Numbered from the stretch's first letter, positions 11,557 through 23,790 are shown. The stretch: 64,000 nucleotides of DNA from Tethya wilhelma (GCA_964030475.1 CAXIPT010000047.1:77738-141737), one strand, 5' to 3'. Program-made: numbers and translations. Notes: generated by a model not told the origin, from the sequence alone.

Positions 11557-11917
11557 TGTAACCATTAATAATATTATCAATGATAATTATTAGATAAATT
11601 ATTTATCATAATAACCAGTAGCTCAGTAGTAGCTAGTGTTTATCAAGAGCACCATGACAGTCACATGGTCTGGCTCTCTGGCTAAAGCCTTGTATGATGT
11701 CATTGTGGTGCCACTCGGCCCTGAGCACTGAGCTCAGTATATAACTAAGCCAGTCAGTAGTGTCCAATGACGGTAATTGAAAGATTTATCCCTGAAGCAA
11801 CAGAGGAATAACTGCACAATAATGTTGCATGCATGCATAGATAATACATACTTGTTACATTATCTATGATGCATAGAACTTGAGATGGGAGCGGGATCAT
11901 CTCTAGTAGGGTGTCCA
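11557..11917. repeat. ~360-bp direct repeat, left copy
   Basis: Nearly identical to 13850-14201, including the first ten bases of the MITE (AGGGTGTCCA). It stops at a single undetermined base (11918). A 9-10 bp stretch present here (tgatgt region near 11695) is absent from the right copy. Confidence 0.9.
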
Positions 11918-11918
11918 N

Positions 11919-13849
11919 CCCCGGAGACTCTGGATCTGCTGGAACGATTACACCCTTCTGGAGGAGCTTGGTGAGTTCCTTCTCTGTTTCTTGAGTCACT
12001 GACATTGGCCACTTGGCTGGGGAGGAAGGTGAGCGTGGAGGTTGAGATTGCAATGGGATCTTGTATCCCTGTGTTACCTCCTTGATCCACTTGCTGTTGG
12101 TCACTTTGGACCAATTGTGTGTGAAAAACTTCAGGCGACCCGCGCACACTTCCTTGGGCAGATCCACCATCTCGAACAGATCTCCCAGGGCCGAACCCAG
12201 CTTCGGAAGGTGCTTTGGTCTTGTCGTACATGTAACTATGTGAGGGGCTAACATAGATGCGAGGGGGAGGGGGGTCTCTGTATGCTGACTGAAGTCCAGT
12301 CGTTGTCGTTTCATCTTGGGTGGATCTATTTCTTGGGAGCAGGCCTGGCTTGGTAGCCAGGTTTGCTCCACTGTTTGCCGCTCTTCTTCCTCTGGAAACG
12401 GCCAGGGTCTTTTCTGCAACTCCCAAACCCCTTGTTGGTTCTCTTCTCTTGGGAGTCGCCCAGTCGAAAAAAGACCGAGGACGAACTTGCCAGGCTCTTA
12501 ATAGCATCTACTCTCTCTTTCGCCTTCTTACCAAAGCCAGAGCCAAATAGGTTCCCATCAGTTGGGCATTCCTCCTCCGCCACTGGGACTAGCTGTTTAT
12601 TGAGGTGCTGGAGTATCCATTTTCTCCTTTCCACGGCCAGGTGGGCAAAGGAATTTCCCACACAGCAGAGAGCAGTCTGAACCGCTTGTAGAGCCTTCTC
12701 TGGTGGTACTGCTCTCCCAGCCTGAAGCTCTGTCAACAGATATGTCAGTGGTCCAGTTGCATCTGACGCATAGCGTTGTAGCTTCACCAAAAATCTGTCG
12801 TGAGAGAGGATCTTCTTCTTTGATTCATTGTTAGATTGAATCAGGGTATAGATCGGCTTGTCGATCCTCTGTGGATTGGTACATGCTTCCTCTGGTCTGG
12901 GGAAGCTTCCTAGCCACTTCTTGCGCTGCTGTGCCGATGCAGTCTTCTGAAAGGACAGTTCCAAGAAACTTCTGGTGTCCTCTCCCAGCTTTCCCCCCAA
13001 GTCATCTTTTCCTCCTCTTGCTCCGAGTCTGATTCCGTAGAGGAAAACTCCTCCCTTGATAACAAGGGGTTGACCAGGGGGTCCCACCCATCACTGTGGC
13101 TTGGAGGCCAGAGGGTTCTCCTTCCTTGTTCCTCTCACCTGCGGATCCACCTCGGCTACTAGAGCCATACTGTGACTGACCAAAATCATGGCCATAGCTG
13201 AACCGGTCACTAGGACCGTACTGAAACCGACTTCCACTGAAGTCGTGCTGATACCGGCTACTTGGGCCGTAAGGACCCCAGCCATGCTGGTTATCATTGG
13301 GTCTCATGAGAGGGTAAGGAGGGGGGTATGGGGGATAGGCAAACATACCTGGTGCTGGTGAGGGGTGGGTGAACTGAGATGACATCACAGCACTTGTACT
13401 CTGCTGGTTCACGGCAGAGACCACCAAAGGCGCTATTTGTTTGCCAAGAGCTTGGATAATAGACGTAGATCCTAGAAGTTGGGCAGCGATGTCATTGGTG
13501 GGGTCCCCATTGGGATCCACCACGGGGTTGTTTTCACCATCTGACATTCTCTAGCTCAGCTCTCCCTCTTCGGGACACCGTAGGACTCGTTAACTTTCTG
13601 TCTAAAACTATCTGAGACACAAAGGGAGCAAAATGGCGATCCTTGCTCGATTGTATCTTTCGTTAAAAGCCCGATGCAAACTGTATGGTTCTGCACGCGT
13701 CTTCTGCTGTGCAGCAAAAAAGGTCTGAAGATCTAGCTGCGCATGCGCAGACTGTATGGTCATCGTGTTCTTTTTATGCGTCAAATATTGCTGTGAAAAA
13801 TTGAAATAAAGGTTTTTACATGCTGATATCGAACCGGAGCACTCCGAAG
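11919..13849 (-). mobile_element. 5' part of a DIRS-like (tyrosine-recombinase) retroelement
   Basis: The minus strand encodes, in order, a Pro/Tyr/Gly-rich N-terminus (13547-13002), a gag-like body (13087-12326), and the start of an RT region. The RT region reads RLKFFTHNWSKV...WIKEVTQGYKIP...ELTKLLQKGVIV before breaking off at about 11919. That RT lead-in is typical of DIRS-type pol proteins. No catalytic RT box, RNase H, methylase or recombinase is present, so at least two thirds of the element is missing. 13560-13849 upstream of the start is probably the terminal or leader sequence; I could not prove an inverted terminal repeat. Confidence 0.72.
12326..13547 (-). pseudogene. gag-like ORF1 of the DIRS-like element
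   Basis: It starts MSDGENNPVVDPNGDPTND at 13547 and runs through a low-complexity YPPYPPPYPLMRPND and YGPSSRYQH region. Around 13090-13000 all three frames look partly coding: an acidic segment (FSSTESDSEQEEE) lies in a third frame between the two main pieces, so there are at least two frameshifts. The second piece contains the helical RKKWLGSFPRPEEA and AVQTALCCVGNSFAHLAVE segments. It overlaps the beginning of the RT frame near 12419-12326. Confidence 0.65.
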
Positions 13850-14191
13850 TATAACCATTAATAATATTATCAATGATAATTATTAGATAAATTATTTATC
13901 ATAATAACCAGTACCTCAGTAGTAGCTAGTGTTTATCACGAGCACCATGACAGTCACATGGTCTGGCTCTCTGGCTAAAGCCTTCATTGTGGTGCCACTC
14001 GGCCCTGAGCACTGAGCTCAGTATATAACTAAGCCAGTCAGTAGTGTCCAATGACGGTAATTGAAAGATTTATTCCTGAAGCAACAGAGGAATAACTGCA
14101 CATTAATGTTGCATGCATGCATAGATAATACATACTTGTTACATTATCTATGATGCATGGAACTTGAGATGGGAGCGGGATCATCTCTAGT
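13850..14191. repeat. ~360-bp direct repeat, right copy, next to a complete MITE
   Basis: This copy matches 11557-11917 and runs on into a complete MITE at 14192. It ends with ATCTCTAGT, which is also the MITE target-site duplication. The left copy shares this sequence and then stops at the undetermined base. Confidence 0.9.
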
Positions 14192-14718
14192 AGGGTGTCC
14201 AATGTCAAATTTCAAGAGTAGCAAATTGAATTCATTGCTAATTATTTGTGTAGACCTACTATAGGTCAACTGAAAAATATATCTGGTTTGATGTAATCAT
14301 GCATTGTTTTCCTTTGCGAGGCATTTCACTAAAGACGCAAATTCACAAATGATGGTCACGTGACCAAAATGCCATACTAGGTCCACATCTCTCTGACAGT
14401 CTGAGGTCCACTACAATAGCAGGCCTGGCTGTAAGCAATGTTCTAGGACTATGTTATGAGTTTTTGCAAAATTCTTACTGCTTGTGACAAATGTGGCAAT
14501 AGCATGCGGTGCATGCGTACATACGCGTACTATATTGTGGTCACGTGACCATTATTTTTTTTGCGAATTTGTGTTTTATTGAAACGTCTCGCGAAGGAAA
14601 ACAACGCATGATTACATCAAACTATATATATATTTTTTTAGTTGACCTATAGTAGGTCAACACAAATAACTAGCAATGACTTCAATTTGCTACAGTACTC
14701 TTGAACGTTGGACACCCT
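14192..14718. mobile_element. 527-bp long-TIR MITE with a 9-bp target duplication
   Basis: The left end AGGGTGTCCAA pairs with the right end TTGGACACCCT. Pairing then continues, with gaps, for well over 100 bases (ttgctaattatttgtgt, then the cctactataggtcaac segment). Two inner ggtcacgtgacc words mirror each other. ATCTCTAGT flanks it on both sides (14183-14191 and 14719-14727). Long TIRs with a 9-bp duplication suggest a Mutator-like mobiliser; 8 bp (hAT) remains possible. It encodes no protein. Confidence 0.88.
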
Positions 14719-14787
14719 ATCTCTAGTTAATGCGCACCATAACAAAGTTCACTGCCCGAACACGTGGCAAAACTTGAACTATGGCAG

Positions 14788-17700
14788 AGGAACTGGCCTG
14801 GCCAGCCTTCTTGGCAAGTTATCTAAGACTGGAAAACTTGAAAGTGCTGTGGAGAAGCTACAGAAGGCTGCTAAGACCAAGCCTAATTCTGAAGAATCAG
14901 TGGATGAGTCCAAGTCTTCAGCATCAAGTCATAGTAAGTCATCGGCTGAGTTCACCGCTTAGCCCAGGTGTAGCTATATATGAAAAGTAAGACTCATAAT
15001 TATAAACAAGAATGTTATCGTTTCTTGTCTTCTATGATTAGGATTTAGCAATGTTAAAGACTTAGTTAATCATTACAAAAAGAAGCAGACAGAGTTCAGG
15101 AAGCCAAAAGCCAAGAACAAACATGGCTTCCATTCTGCCAGTTCATCAACTGGCTCTTCTAGAGGTGAAACCTCAGAAAGAACGACTGTATTCTGTGAGC
15201 ATTAATAGATATGATAAAGTGGATGTATACACACATAAGTAGATTATTTTGTAGGTTTTGACCTAATTATTCTATAATTATTTTTAGTTGAATGTAGCAA
15301 AGTATCAAATCAAAGGTGACTGTGCCTGGTTTTTAGCAATGCCAACACATATAAAGAAGTCATTCTCAAAGCATCGAGAGGGCTAGGAATTATGTCTCCA
15401 ACAGACAAACATGTGCTTATTTTGTCTAATGGGCTCGTTAGAGATGCTCCATTATCAGGCATGGACCCTTGGATCTTATGTTGCTCAGATGGGTGGATCT
15501 CAAATTAGGGGCAAGAGAACATTTGGAATTTGTGTTCCAGGACCTGAGGAAGATGAATTGGTAATTATACTTTATCGTAGATTTATCACTGCATGTCAAT
15601 GCTAGCTGTTTTGTTGTTTTCGTTAGGATCCTCCATTATCAAAACGGTCATGTGTAAATAGCTCAAATTCAGGTAATTTGTGTACATTTTGAGCTTACAT
15701 AATGAGTGGTTCACATGTATAGTATGATACCATTTGAATTACAACCTGGGTGCATGGTAAACTCAAATGATGTATTGATGCATATTTTGTAAGCTGTGAA
15801 AAATATGGTGTATGTTACAGTTTTCAAGGAGTATAAATTTCAAGTTTTCATGGATTTCCAGAAATCTGCAAAAAAATTATAGCTACTGGTATACCTGAAA
15901 AAATTTAAAACATAATTAGAGGGCTGCATGATGCCACTTGATCCTCAAATATTGATATATATACCGAAAGTTTGGCAGTGATGGCCTGATGGGTCAGTGG
16001 TAAGATTAATACAGTATTCCCAGTACGGTAGTACTGGGTACATAGGAATGGCACGGGTGCCCCATTAGCGCAATACAAATATTCACGTGAATAACTCTGC
16101 AAAAACTGAGCGCTTGGCACTAAAAGGCTTCTTAAGCTACTATTTAGCTCTTTCTCTTTCTAACAAGCCTAAAAACATGGCCTAAAACCATCGCTAAAGT
16201 ACCAAACAAAAATATGCCAAACCTCCAAATTTTCTCCATCTTCTTCTTCTATGTTGGCAAGCCTTTTCTCAGAGACCGCTCACTTTCAGAAGCTGATTCT
16301 TGAACGAATAAACTTGGTATCTTTGTCTTCAGTCGCTTTTTGCATCGGTTATTCATACAAGACGAAAAGCGCCTTCTCCGTATGGCAGCCATTCATTTCT
16401 CTACTCATTAATAAATTCATTAGCTACTTTTGAAATCAAAGTGACGACCCTTTCCAGTTAGACAAGTGTACGTTATTTGGAATCCGAATATTCGCTGGCT
16501 GCCCGTTTTACCTGAAGCATAGATATTATTAGAGGCTAGCCTCTAATATCTATGCCTGAAGATTTCTGGTTGTGCTGAAGTCTCTGTAACCAGTTACCGG
16601 TACCTTTCAGCCTTGAATATTCAGGAGGTGAATAGANNNNNNNNNNNNNNNNNNNNNNNNNNNNNNNNNNNNNNNNNNNNNNNNNNNNNNNNNNNNNNNN
16701 NNNNNNNNNNNNNNNNNNNNNNNNNNNNNNNNNNNNNNNNNNNNNNNNNNNNNNNNNNNNNNNNNNNNNNNNNNNNNNNNNNNNNNNNNNNNNNNNNNNN
16801 NNNNNNNNNNNNNNNNNNNNNNNNNNNNNNNNNNNNNNNNNNNNNNNNNNNNNNNNNNNNNNNNNNNNNNNNNNNNNNNNNNNNNNNNNNNNNNNNNNNN
16901 NNNNNNNNNNNNNNNNNNNNNNNNNNNNNNNNNNNNNNNNNNNNNNNNNNNNNNNNNNNNNNNNNNNNNNNNNNNNNNNNNNNNNNNNNNNNNNNNNNNN
17001 NNNNNNNNNNNNNNNNNNNNNNNNNNNNNNNNNNNNNNNNNNNNNNNNNNNNNNNNNNNNNNNNNNNNNNNNNNNNNNNNNNNNNNNNNNNNNNNNNNNN
17101 NNNNNNNNNNNNNNNNNNNNNNNNNNNNNNNNNNNNNNNNNNNNNNNNNNNNNNNNNNNNNNNNNNNNNNNNNNNNNNNNNNNNNNNNNNNNNNNNNNNN
17201 NNNNNNNNNNNNNNNNNNNNNNNNNNNNNNNNNNNNNNNNNNNNNNNNNNNNNNNNNNNNNNNNNNNNNNNNNNNNNNNNNNNNNNNNNNNNNNNNNNNN
17301 NNNNNNNNNNNNNNNNNNNNNNNNNNNNNNNNNNNNNNNNNNNNNNNNNNNNNNNNNNNNNNNNNNNNNNNNNNNNNNNNNNNNNNNNNNNNNNNNNNNN
17401 NNNNNNNNNNNNNNNNNNNNNNNNNNNNNNNNNNNNNNNNNNNNNNNNNNNNNNNNNNNNNNNNNNNNNNNNNNNNNNNNNNNNNNNNNNNNNNNNNNNN
17501 NNNNNNNNNNNNNGCAGGAAGCGAATATTTGAATTCCAAATAACGCACACCTGTCTATCTGGAAAGGGTCGTCATGTAAATTTTCAAGTAGCTTATGAAT
17601 TTATTCATGAGTGTAGAAATGAATGGCTGCCATACGAAGAAGGCGCTTTTCGCCTTGTATCTAGCCACTAGATGAGAGACACGAGCAGGCAGCGGGTGAA

Positions 17701-20700
17701 GACAAAGAAACTAAGTATATTCGTTTAAGAATCAGCTTCTGAAAGTGAACAGTCTTTGAGAAACGCTGAAATAACATAGAAGAGAAGAAAAAGATGGAGA
17801 AAATTGAAGGTTTAGCATATTTTAGTTTGTTACTTTAGCGATGGTTTTAGGCCATGTTTTTAGGCTTGTTAGAAAGAGAATGAGCTATATAGTAGCTTGA
17901 GAAGCCTTTTAGTGCCATTCGCTCAGTTTTTGCAGAGTTATTCGCGTGAATATTTGTATTGCGCTAATGGGCCATCCGTGCCATTCCTATGTACCCAGTA
18001 CTACTGTACTGGGAATTACATTTCCAATGTTTTTTTCACTTGTACTATTATATGATAGGTAGAAATTTTTGAGAAGTAAAATTTTTGTGGAAAGGCAGTG
18101 ATATACTTTATAATAGGAAAGTTTATATAGTGGACTCTAATTTATGTTATTTGCAATTTTGTAGATTTGAGTAAGCAGTCTGGATCATTCCCTAATCCCA
18201 TTACTGTTGACACGAGCACACCATTAGCCCTTGAATGTGAACAAAGTGATATCAAAGGTATATATATATTATTGCTATAATGTACCATGCATAAATCAGA
18301 TAATTATATGTCTTACATCCTGTTGCTATGTTGTTACTAAGTAAATTATTTTCCATATTGCACTAACCACAAGCTCATATTGCACTAACCACAATTGCTT
18401 CAGGCAAGATTGCATAAGAGGCTAAAAATTAATACTGAATTATAGTAGCAATAATATTAATGTGTACTTCTGTGTATAATTGTTTAATTAATATAAGTTA
18501 TAAATCATTAAGGAAAGCTAGAATGTCCTCTTCTGATACGATACTGGAGTCCACACTTGTACTGGTACTTGTAGCTGTAGGATGGTTAGAAAAATTTACT
18601 GGAGCTGCTGGTCCTTGGTTGATATTTATGTTCACTTGGCAATTATTAAAACTCATTCCTGGTATAAGACCAGAGGTGTGTGTGCTAACTGACATTCTTT
18701 TACTGTCCAATTTTGTCATTTGTGCACTATATGTTGACTCAGTTGATGATGAGAGAATGTTTGAGACTGCTTGGTGTTGTTTTGCACTTGTTCGCTCATA
18801 CATACGAATGCCTTCGAGTGATCGGTGTCCAGTTCGCTCCTGGATTACTTTCTCTGGAACTTGAGCATTATACAGTTCAGTTGCACCAGTTGGACGTAGA
18901 CTGTGGTTGGTCTTATGTCCTGAAATATTAGCAAGTTCACACATTTCCGAAACCATTTTTGACAGCTTGTTACGTCCTATCGGAATAGAGTAGTACCATA
19001 CTGAATTGTCATGACCAGGTTTCCTGTTCGGTTTCTCCATTGGACGAAGATAGAATAAATCCTTTTCTTTGGCCTCAAGCAGAAGTTTGCTGATGTACAT
19101 ATCCAAGAGACGACAATGACAACGATCACCAGACTCAGGACTTTTGTAAATCTCTACATGTTTGTTTTTCACATTAAGTTGAGCAAGACTGCCAGAGCGA
19201 TTTTTTGATGAATTTTCTGTGTAGGTGTAGCCCATCTCTGTCCTCTTGAACTGTGAAAGTCGAAGGTTCCTATGCTCATCTCCACCTCTCAAACAACAGA
19301 TCTTGCCATTACAATAAAAAACTGCACGCAATAAACTTGTGGGATTGTCAATACCTAGAACACCAGATTCCCAAAGTTTTTTCTCCTCTTATTTTGTCAG
19401 AATTTCTGCACAGTGTTTCTCAGCACCTACACCACTTGTCCGAAGCCTTCTATAAACAGAGTCCCTGGTTTGATGAAGAGTGTAGAATGCTGGGTCATTT
19501 TTTGCAAATATGTTTGGGGCTCATGTGTGATCTATGTTTCTCATGTGACGTTGCAGACCAGAGAGGAGCAGCTGAATTGATGAAGGAGGGTATGGTTCTC
19601 CAGTCACCTTTCTAGTTTCAGCGAGGAAAGCAGACAGCCATTTGTTGAGTTGAATTGGATCCATGTCTTCCAGTAAACTCTCTGGACATTTTTCACCACT
19701 GTTGTTGCTATTTCTGTGGTATAGCCATGACTTAAAATTATCCACAGCCCATTTTGTGGAACTTCCAGTGTTTTTTGGAACAAATGGTTTGGACAGCGCC
19801 TCCAACTCTTGGTCATTCAGACTTGCAAAACGTCTTTTCTTTTCTGGTGGCTCAGCTTTACAGGGGCAGAACTGCTTTGCTGACGATGACATTAAAGGGT
19901 GAGGCACTGAGGAGGAGGGGCCAGGTTGAGCAACGCTTGCTTCGTTGTTGGAGAGGTCAGAAAGAGGTGGTTTTAGAGATTCGAAGAAACTATCAGTCCA
20001 TTCTTCCATTCCTAAGCTAAACTGAGCTGGCACAGGGTGTATTCGAACGTTTTCTAGCAAAGAAGGTGAAATAGTTAGGAGTTCAGGAGTCGAAGTAGCC
20101 ATTCAACGATTCAAGACGCACTGATGGTTTTGACTTTTGCAACGAGGTTTGTTACTAAGCATGAACCCTGGTTGATAAGGCTTTAATAATGCTCTATAGC
20201 AACGAGGTTCTTAGAATGCTCTATAGCAACGAGCATGAATGTAGCCATGGTGAAAATGCCTAAGGATGTAAAATAGTTATATCACGGGCACAAGGGATGT
20301 ATGGCATTTATTGCACCGAATCCCGAGGGCGCGCATTGATTGGCAGTCTTTGATGTGTATGTGCGCATACACCATATAGGTATATACTGCCCTAGTAACA
20401 ACAACAAGATTTATCCAAGTGTCACTGCCAGAGGTTATGAAGGAGTTTGGCGACTAGTTAATTTTGAATATCGAACAGACACACATGTTGTGAACCAAGC
20501 CATACTAGATTGTAGTGGCATTGTTCAACCTGAAGAAGATGAGTTTTTGTTGGTTGAGCTAACTATTGGTATGTTAATAATTAATAGTTCTATATCTAAA
20601 TTGCTGATTTCTATAGCTTAGACTACAATTTATATATACATGCAGGTAACACAACATACATGAAAATGGATCCTAATGTATGGATGAAATCAGAGGAGAG

Positions 20701-21375
20701 TATTAAGGATGTGACATTTTGGGTCAAAGGTAACATAATATCAATAATAGTGCCTGCACTCTAAATTGCCCATTGAATTTCCTAGAAGGAAGGCATTGTA
20801 AAGATGGTACAATAATTATTAATCAAATAATTTTCTTCACAGAGAACAAGCTTGTCCATAGCAAAGTAGATGTTTCACTGAAAGATTCGCCTGTTAAGCT
20901 GTTTGTCGACATGGATGCGTATGCTATATGTGGGAGATGAAAGATGCTACATCATCTAGATGTAAGAAGTTACAAGATTCAACATGGAAGTGCTTGTATT
21001 TTGTTTGTGCTGCCATTCATTACCGTTGTACAGTTGAAGATTCTTCTGTTGTCTTCAATGTTACAAGTCAGATATATAACTGTTGTTCAAAGTATACCTA
21101 TCAAAATTTATTGTTTACGTATTTAGTAAATTGTTATATATAATTATATCAGCACATGTGACTAATGACAAGAAACAATTATCAGTACCAACACTGGATA
21201 CCAATGTTGACTACAAAGATATCGAGTTTGGTGAGATAGTAGGGCGTGGTTGTTTTGGCACCGTACACAAAGGCATGTGGAATAGTAAAATTGTTGCACT
21301 AAAGCGAATTGTAATTCCATCAGGAGTTGAAAAATCAGAGATACTTACACAAAACAAAGAAATATCTGCTTTGAA
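14788..21375 (+). CDS. Multi-exon host gene ending in a protein kinase N-lobe (partial)
   Basis: Ten exons chain by GT/AG sites and mostly matching phase: 14788-14933, 15042-15164, 15288-15315, 15337-15560, 15627-15672, 18165-18257, 20380-20568, 20646-20729, 20843 to about 20931, and 21153-21375. Most introns are phase 1. The first exons are Lys/Ser-rich and probably disordered. The middle (SYVAQMGGSQIRGKRTFGIC, GYEGVWRLVNFEYRTDTHVV) matches no family I know. The last exon encodes FGEIVGRGCFGTVHKGMW, a glycine-rich ATP loop, followed by VALKRI with the ATP-anchoring lysine. This looks like a tyrosine-kinase-like or related protein kinase. No C-lobe (HRD, DFG) exon is found before satellite DNA begins. 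The fourth exon needs a one-base frame change near 15465. The donor of exon nine is uncertain. True 5' exons may lie left of the MITE. Confidence 0.72.
16010..18020. mobile_element. Fold-back element: ~500-bp inverted arms around an assembly gap
   Basis: 16010-16505 and 17520-18020 are inverted copies of one another, starting ATTCCCAGTACGGTAGTACT. The outermost 20 bases are themselves nearly palindromic. The gap lies between the arms. The whole sits in the intron between exons five and six of the kinase-domain gene. Single arms of the same family recur at 26700, 27511, 29640, 43536 and about 50800-51320. No protein is encoded in the visible parts; a transposase could be hidden in the gap. Confidence 0.85.
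16637..17513. other. Assembly gap (877 N)
   Basis: A run of undetermined bases. Its position at the centre of a large inverted repeat is a usual cause of assembly failure. The stated length may be nominal. Confidence 0.98.
18498..20102 (-). pseudogene. Crypton-type (DUF3504) tyrosine recombinase, two nonsense codons
   Basis: One frame of 535 codons runs from ATG at 20102 to 18498 and is broken by only two in-frame stops, at roughly codons 194 and 253. The N-terminal part has an acidic region and an SAM-like helical segment (WAVDNFKSWLYHRN). The C-terminal catalytic part holds CCLRGGDEHRNLRL (first arginine), TNHSLRPTGATELY (the HxxR box), ERTGHRSLEGIRMYER (GHR and the likely nucleophile tyrosine). 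All catalytic positions that I can identify are kept. This domain is shared with Cryptons and with domesticated proteins such as KCTD1, ZMYM2 and QRICH1. It lies antisense inside an intron of the kinase-domain gene. Element ends were not located; upstream, atgctctatagcaacgag occurs twice near 20190-20232. Confidence 0.9.
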
Positions 21376-21399
21376 GTAAGTTTTACAATTGAGAAAATT

Positions 21400-23062
21400 G
21401 GGGTTACTGACTGGGTAAGTACATATTTCAAAGTTTAAATTTTTAACACCAGTCCATTCTTGCCAAAGTTTCGATTACAATGCAGTAATCATCAACAAGG
21501 CTGTATGGTCTACAATGCAGTAGACACAATCCATGTTTAAAAAAACACGGATTCTCCACCAGAGGGGGAGGGTTATTGCACTAGCAGCACAGGTATATCT
21601 ATGAAACAATTTCAACCCAGTAACTCACCTCAACATCCATTGCCCATTGTGCTGAAACTTAGTCTTTTTGAGTGAGTATATGATGTTTTGAGAGCAAAAT
21701 GTAAAGATTTGACTATTTTGTCCTGAAAATGTTTAATAAAACAAAAGAAACACTTTTGTGAAAAGTTACATTTTTCAACTCTTGGAACATTTACTTGAGG
21801 TAAAAAGTATTGTTTATAAAAAACAAAGTATTCTCACGGTACACAAAAAGAACTTAGTCTTTTTGAGTGACTATAGACTTAGAAATTTTCTAAGACCAAA
21901 AAGTACATTTTTGACAAAAAATGTTTATTTGCCTTGAAATCATTTTTTAGCACAAAAGAAACACTGTCGTAAATTTACTTTTTTCAACTCTTCTTGAAGT
22001 AAAAACATTGCTTTCTCATGGTACAGAAAAAGAAGTTAGTCTATTTGAGTGACTATCGACTTAAAAATTTTTCTAAGTCAAAAAAGTACACTTTGACAAA
22101 AAACGTTTATTTTGCCTTGAAACTATTTTTTAACACCAAAGAATCACTTTTGAGAAAATTTACTTTTTTCAACACTTGGAACATTCTGTTGAGATACAAA
22201 ACATTGGTTGTCAAAAGTCAAGTTTTCTCACAGGTACAGAAAAAAAACTTAATTTTTTTGTTTGACTAGGGATTTAGAAAAATTTTTAAGACAAAAAAGT
22301 ACACTTTTGACATAAAACCTTTTTGTTGTCTTAAAAATGTTTTTTAGCACAAAAGAAACACTTTTGTGAAAATTTACTTGTTTTTCGAACTTACAACATT
22401 CTCTTGAGGTAAAAAACATTGTAAAAAACAAAGTTTTCAAAAGAACTTAGTGTTTAGAGTGACTATGGACTGAGAGAATATCCTAAGACCAAACTACACT
22501 TTTGACAAAATACGTTTTAAAACGTTTTTTAAAACAAAAGAAAAACTTCTTTGAAAATTCACATCTTTACACTCTTGAAACATTTACTTAAGGTAAAAAA
22601 TATTGTTTATAAAAAACAAAGTTTTCTCACGGTACAAAAAAAGAACTTTGTCTTTTTTGAGTGACTACGGACTTAGAAAATTTTCTAAGGCCAAAAAATA
22701 CACTTTTGAGAAAAATTTGTTGATTTTGCTGTGAAAATGTTTTTAGCACAAAAAAAACACTTTTGTCAAAATTTACTTTTTCAACTCTTGTAACATTCCC
22801 TTCAGGTAAAAAAATTGTTTGTGAAATATTTTTTCTTGGTACTGAAAAGAAACTGTTTTTTTGAGTGACTATAGACTTAGAAAATTTTCTATGAACAAAA
22901 AGTACACTTTGACAAAAGACGTTTATTTTGCATTAAAAAATTATTACAACTTTCTAAAATTTACATTTTTCAACTCTTGGAGTTAACATTTACTTCAAGG
23001 AAAATATTTTTTGTAGAAAACAAACTTTTGTCACGAAACAGGAAAAGAATTAGTCTTTTTAA
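21400..23062. repeat. ~200-bp AT-rich satellite A, about eight units
   Basis: The marker cttagtctttttgagtgac and its variants recur at about 21657, 21851, 22034, 22247, 22444, 22646, 22850 and 23049, giving steps of 183-213 bp. Each unit also carries aaaagtacacttttgac and ttttttagcacaaaagaaac. Units are diverged from one another. The array starts close after the kinase exon and resumes at 23676-23790 beyond a MITE insertion. No coding is expected. Confidence 0.9.
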
Positions 23063-23671
23063 CTGATTACACGCTCGTTTAAATTTGAAATTAACTATGT
23101 CATACCACAAAGATTAAAATTCAAATTTCTAGTTGCTACGCATTATTTTTATATTTTGTTTACAAAGACAGTTTAGACTCTGTTTCTTTTATGATGCAAC
23201 TTCTATGCTAACTATAATGCAAGCCTCGCTGCTCAAGTGTAGCTTTTAGCTGTAAAAAAAGAGCCAGGATCTAATTGTCAAAAACGCAAAAAATTTTTTA
23301 GCGTTTTAGGCTTTTTTGGTAGGTAGTCAGCAACCCTTACAAAAGCGATGCTATTGCTATAATAGCCTTACTATCCCTGCACCTACTTAGCAACTTTGAA
23401 GCTTGAAACACCGATCTAAACATCACAATCGTGATCGCGTCAATCGTGACTTCTAGTCATTCAGCAGCCACACCCCTTTAAGAGGTTCAACTCAATTTTT
23501 GTATTTTAGTAGAGAGATACTTTAGCTATTAGTGCAGGAAGTTCAGAGTTCAGTGCTTCGATGCTTTGTTGAAACAATAGCGCTAAAGGTCATAGTACGC
23601 AAAAGTGTGTACTTTGCGTTTAAATATTGAGTTTTTTAGTACGCACAAGTGCGTACTTCGTGGGTAATCGG
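23063..23671. mobile_element. 609-bp TTAA-flanked MITE inside satellite A
   Basis: TTAA stands at 23059-23062 and 23672-23675. The ends are CTGATTACACGC and, reversed, CCGATTACCC. Satellite units continue on both sides, so this is a clean insertion. The interior (gctatagctattgctataatagcc type phrases, cgatcgtgatcgcg type words) is shared with the other TTAA elements listed. Confidence 0.85.
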
Positions 23672-23790
23672 TTAAGCTACTGTGGTCTTAGAAAGTTTTC
23701 TAATACCAAAGAGTACATATTTGACAAAAAACGTTTATTTTGCATTAAAAACGTTTTTTAGCACAAAAGAAAACACTTTTGTAAAAATTA

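Noticed and set aside
12042..12680. Plus-strand frames in the DIRS-like region
   Set aside because: Shadows of the minus-strand gag/RT frames, which carry the recognisable motifs.
16607..17671. Long frames spanning the undetermined bases
   Set aside because: They consist almost wholly of N and carry no evidence.
20843..21153. A confident donor for the ninth exon of the kinase-domain gene
   Set aside because: The best-looking GTATGC site gives the wrong phase for the kinase exon. The site that fits (T|GTGGGA) is weak, so the border was left approximate.
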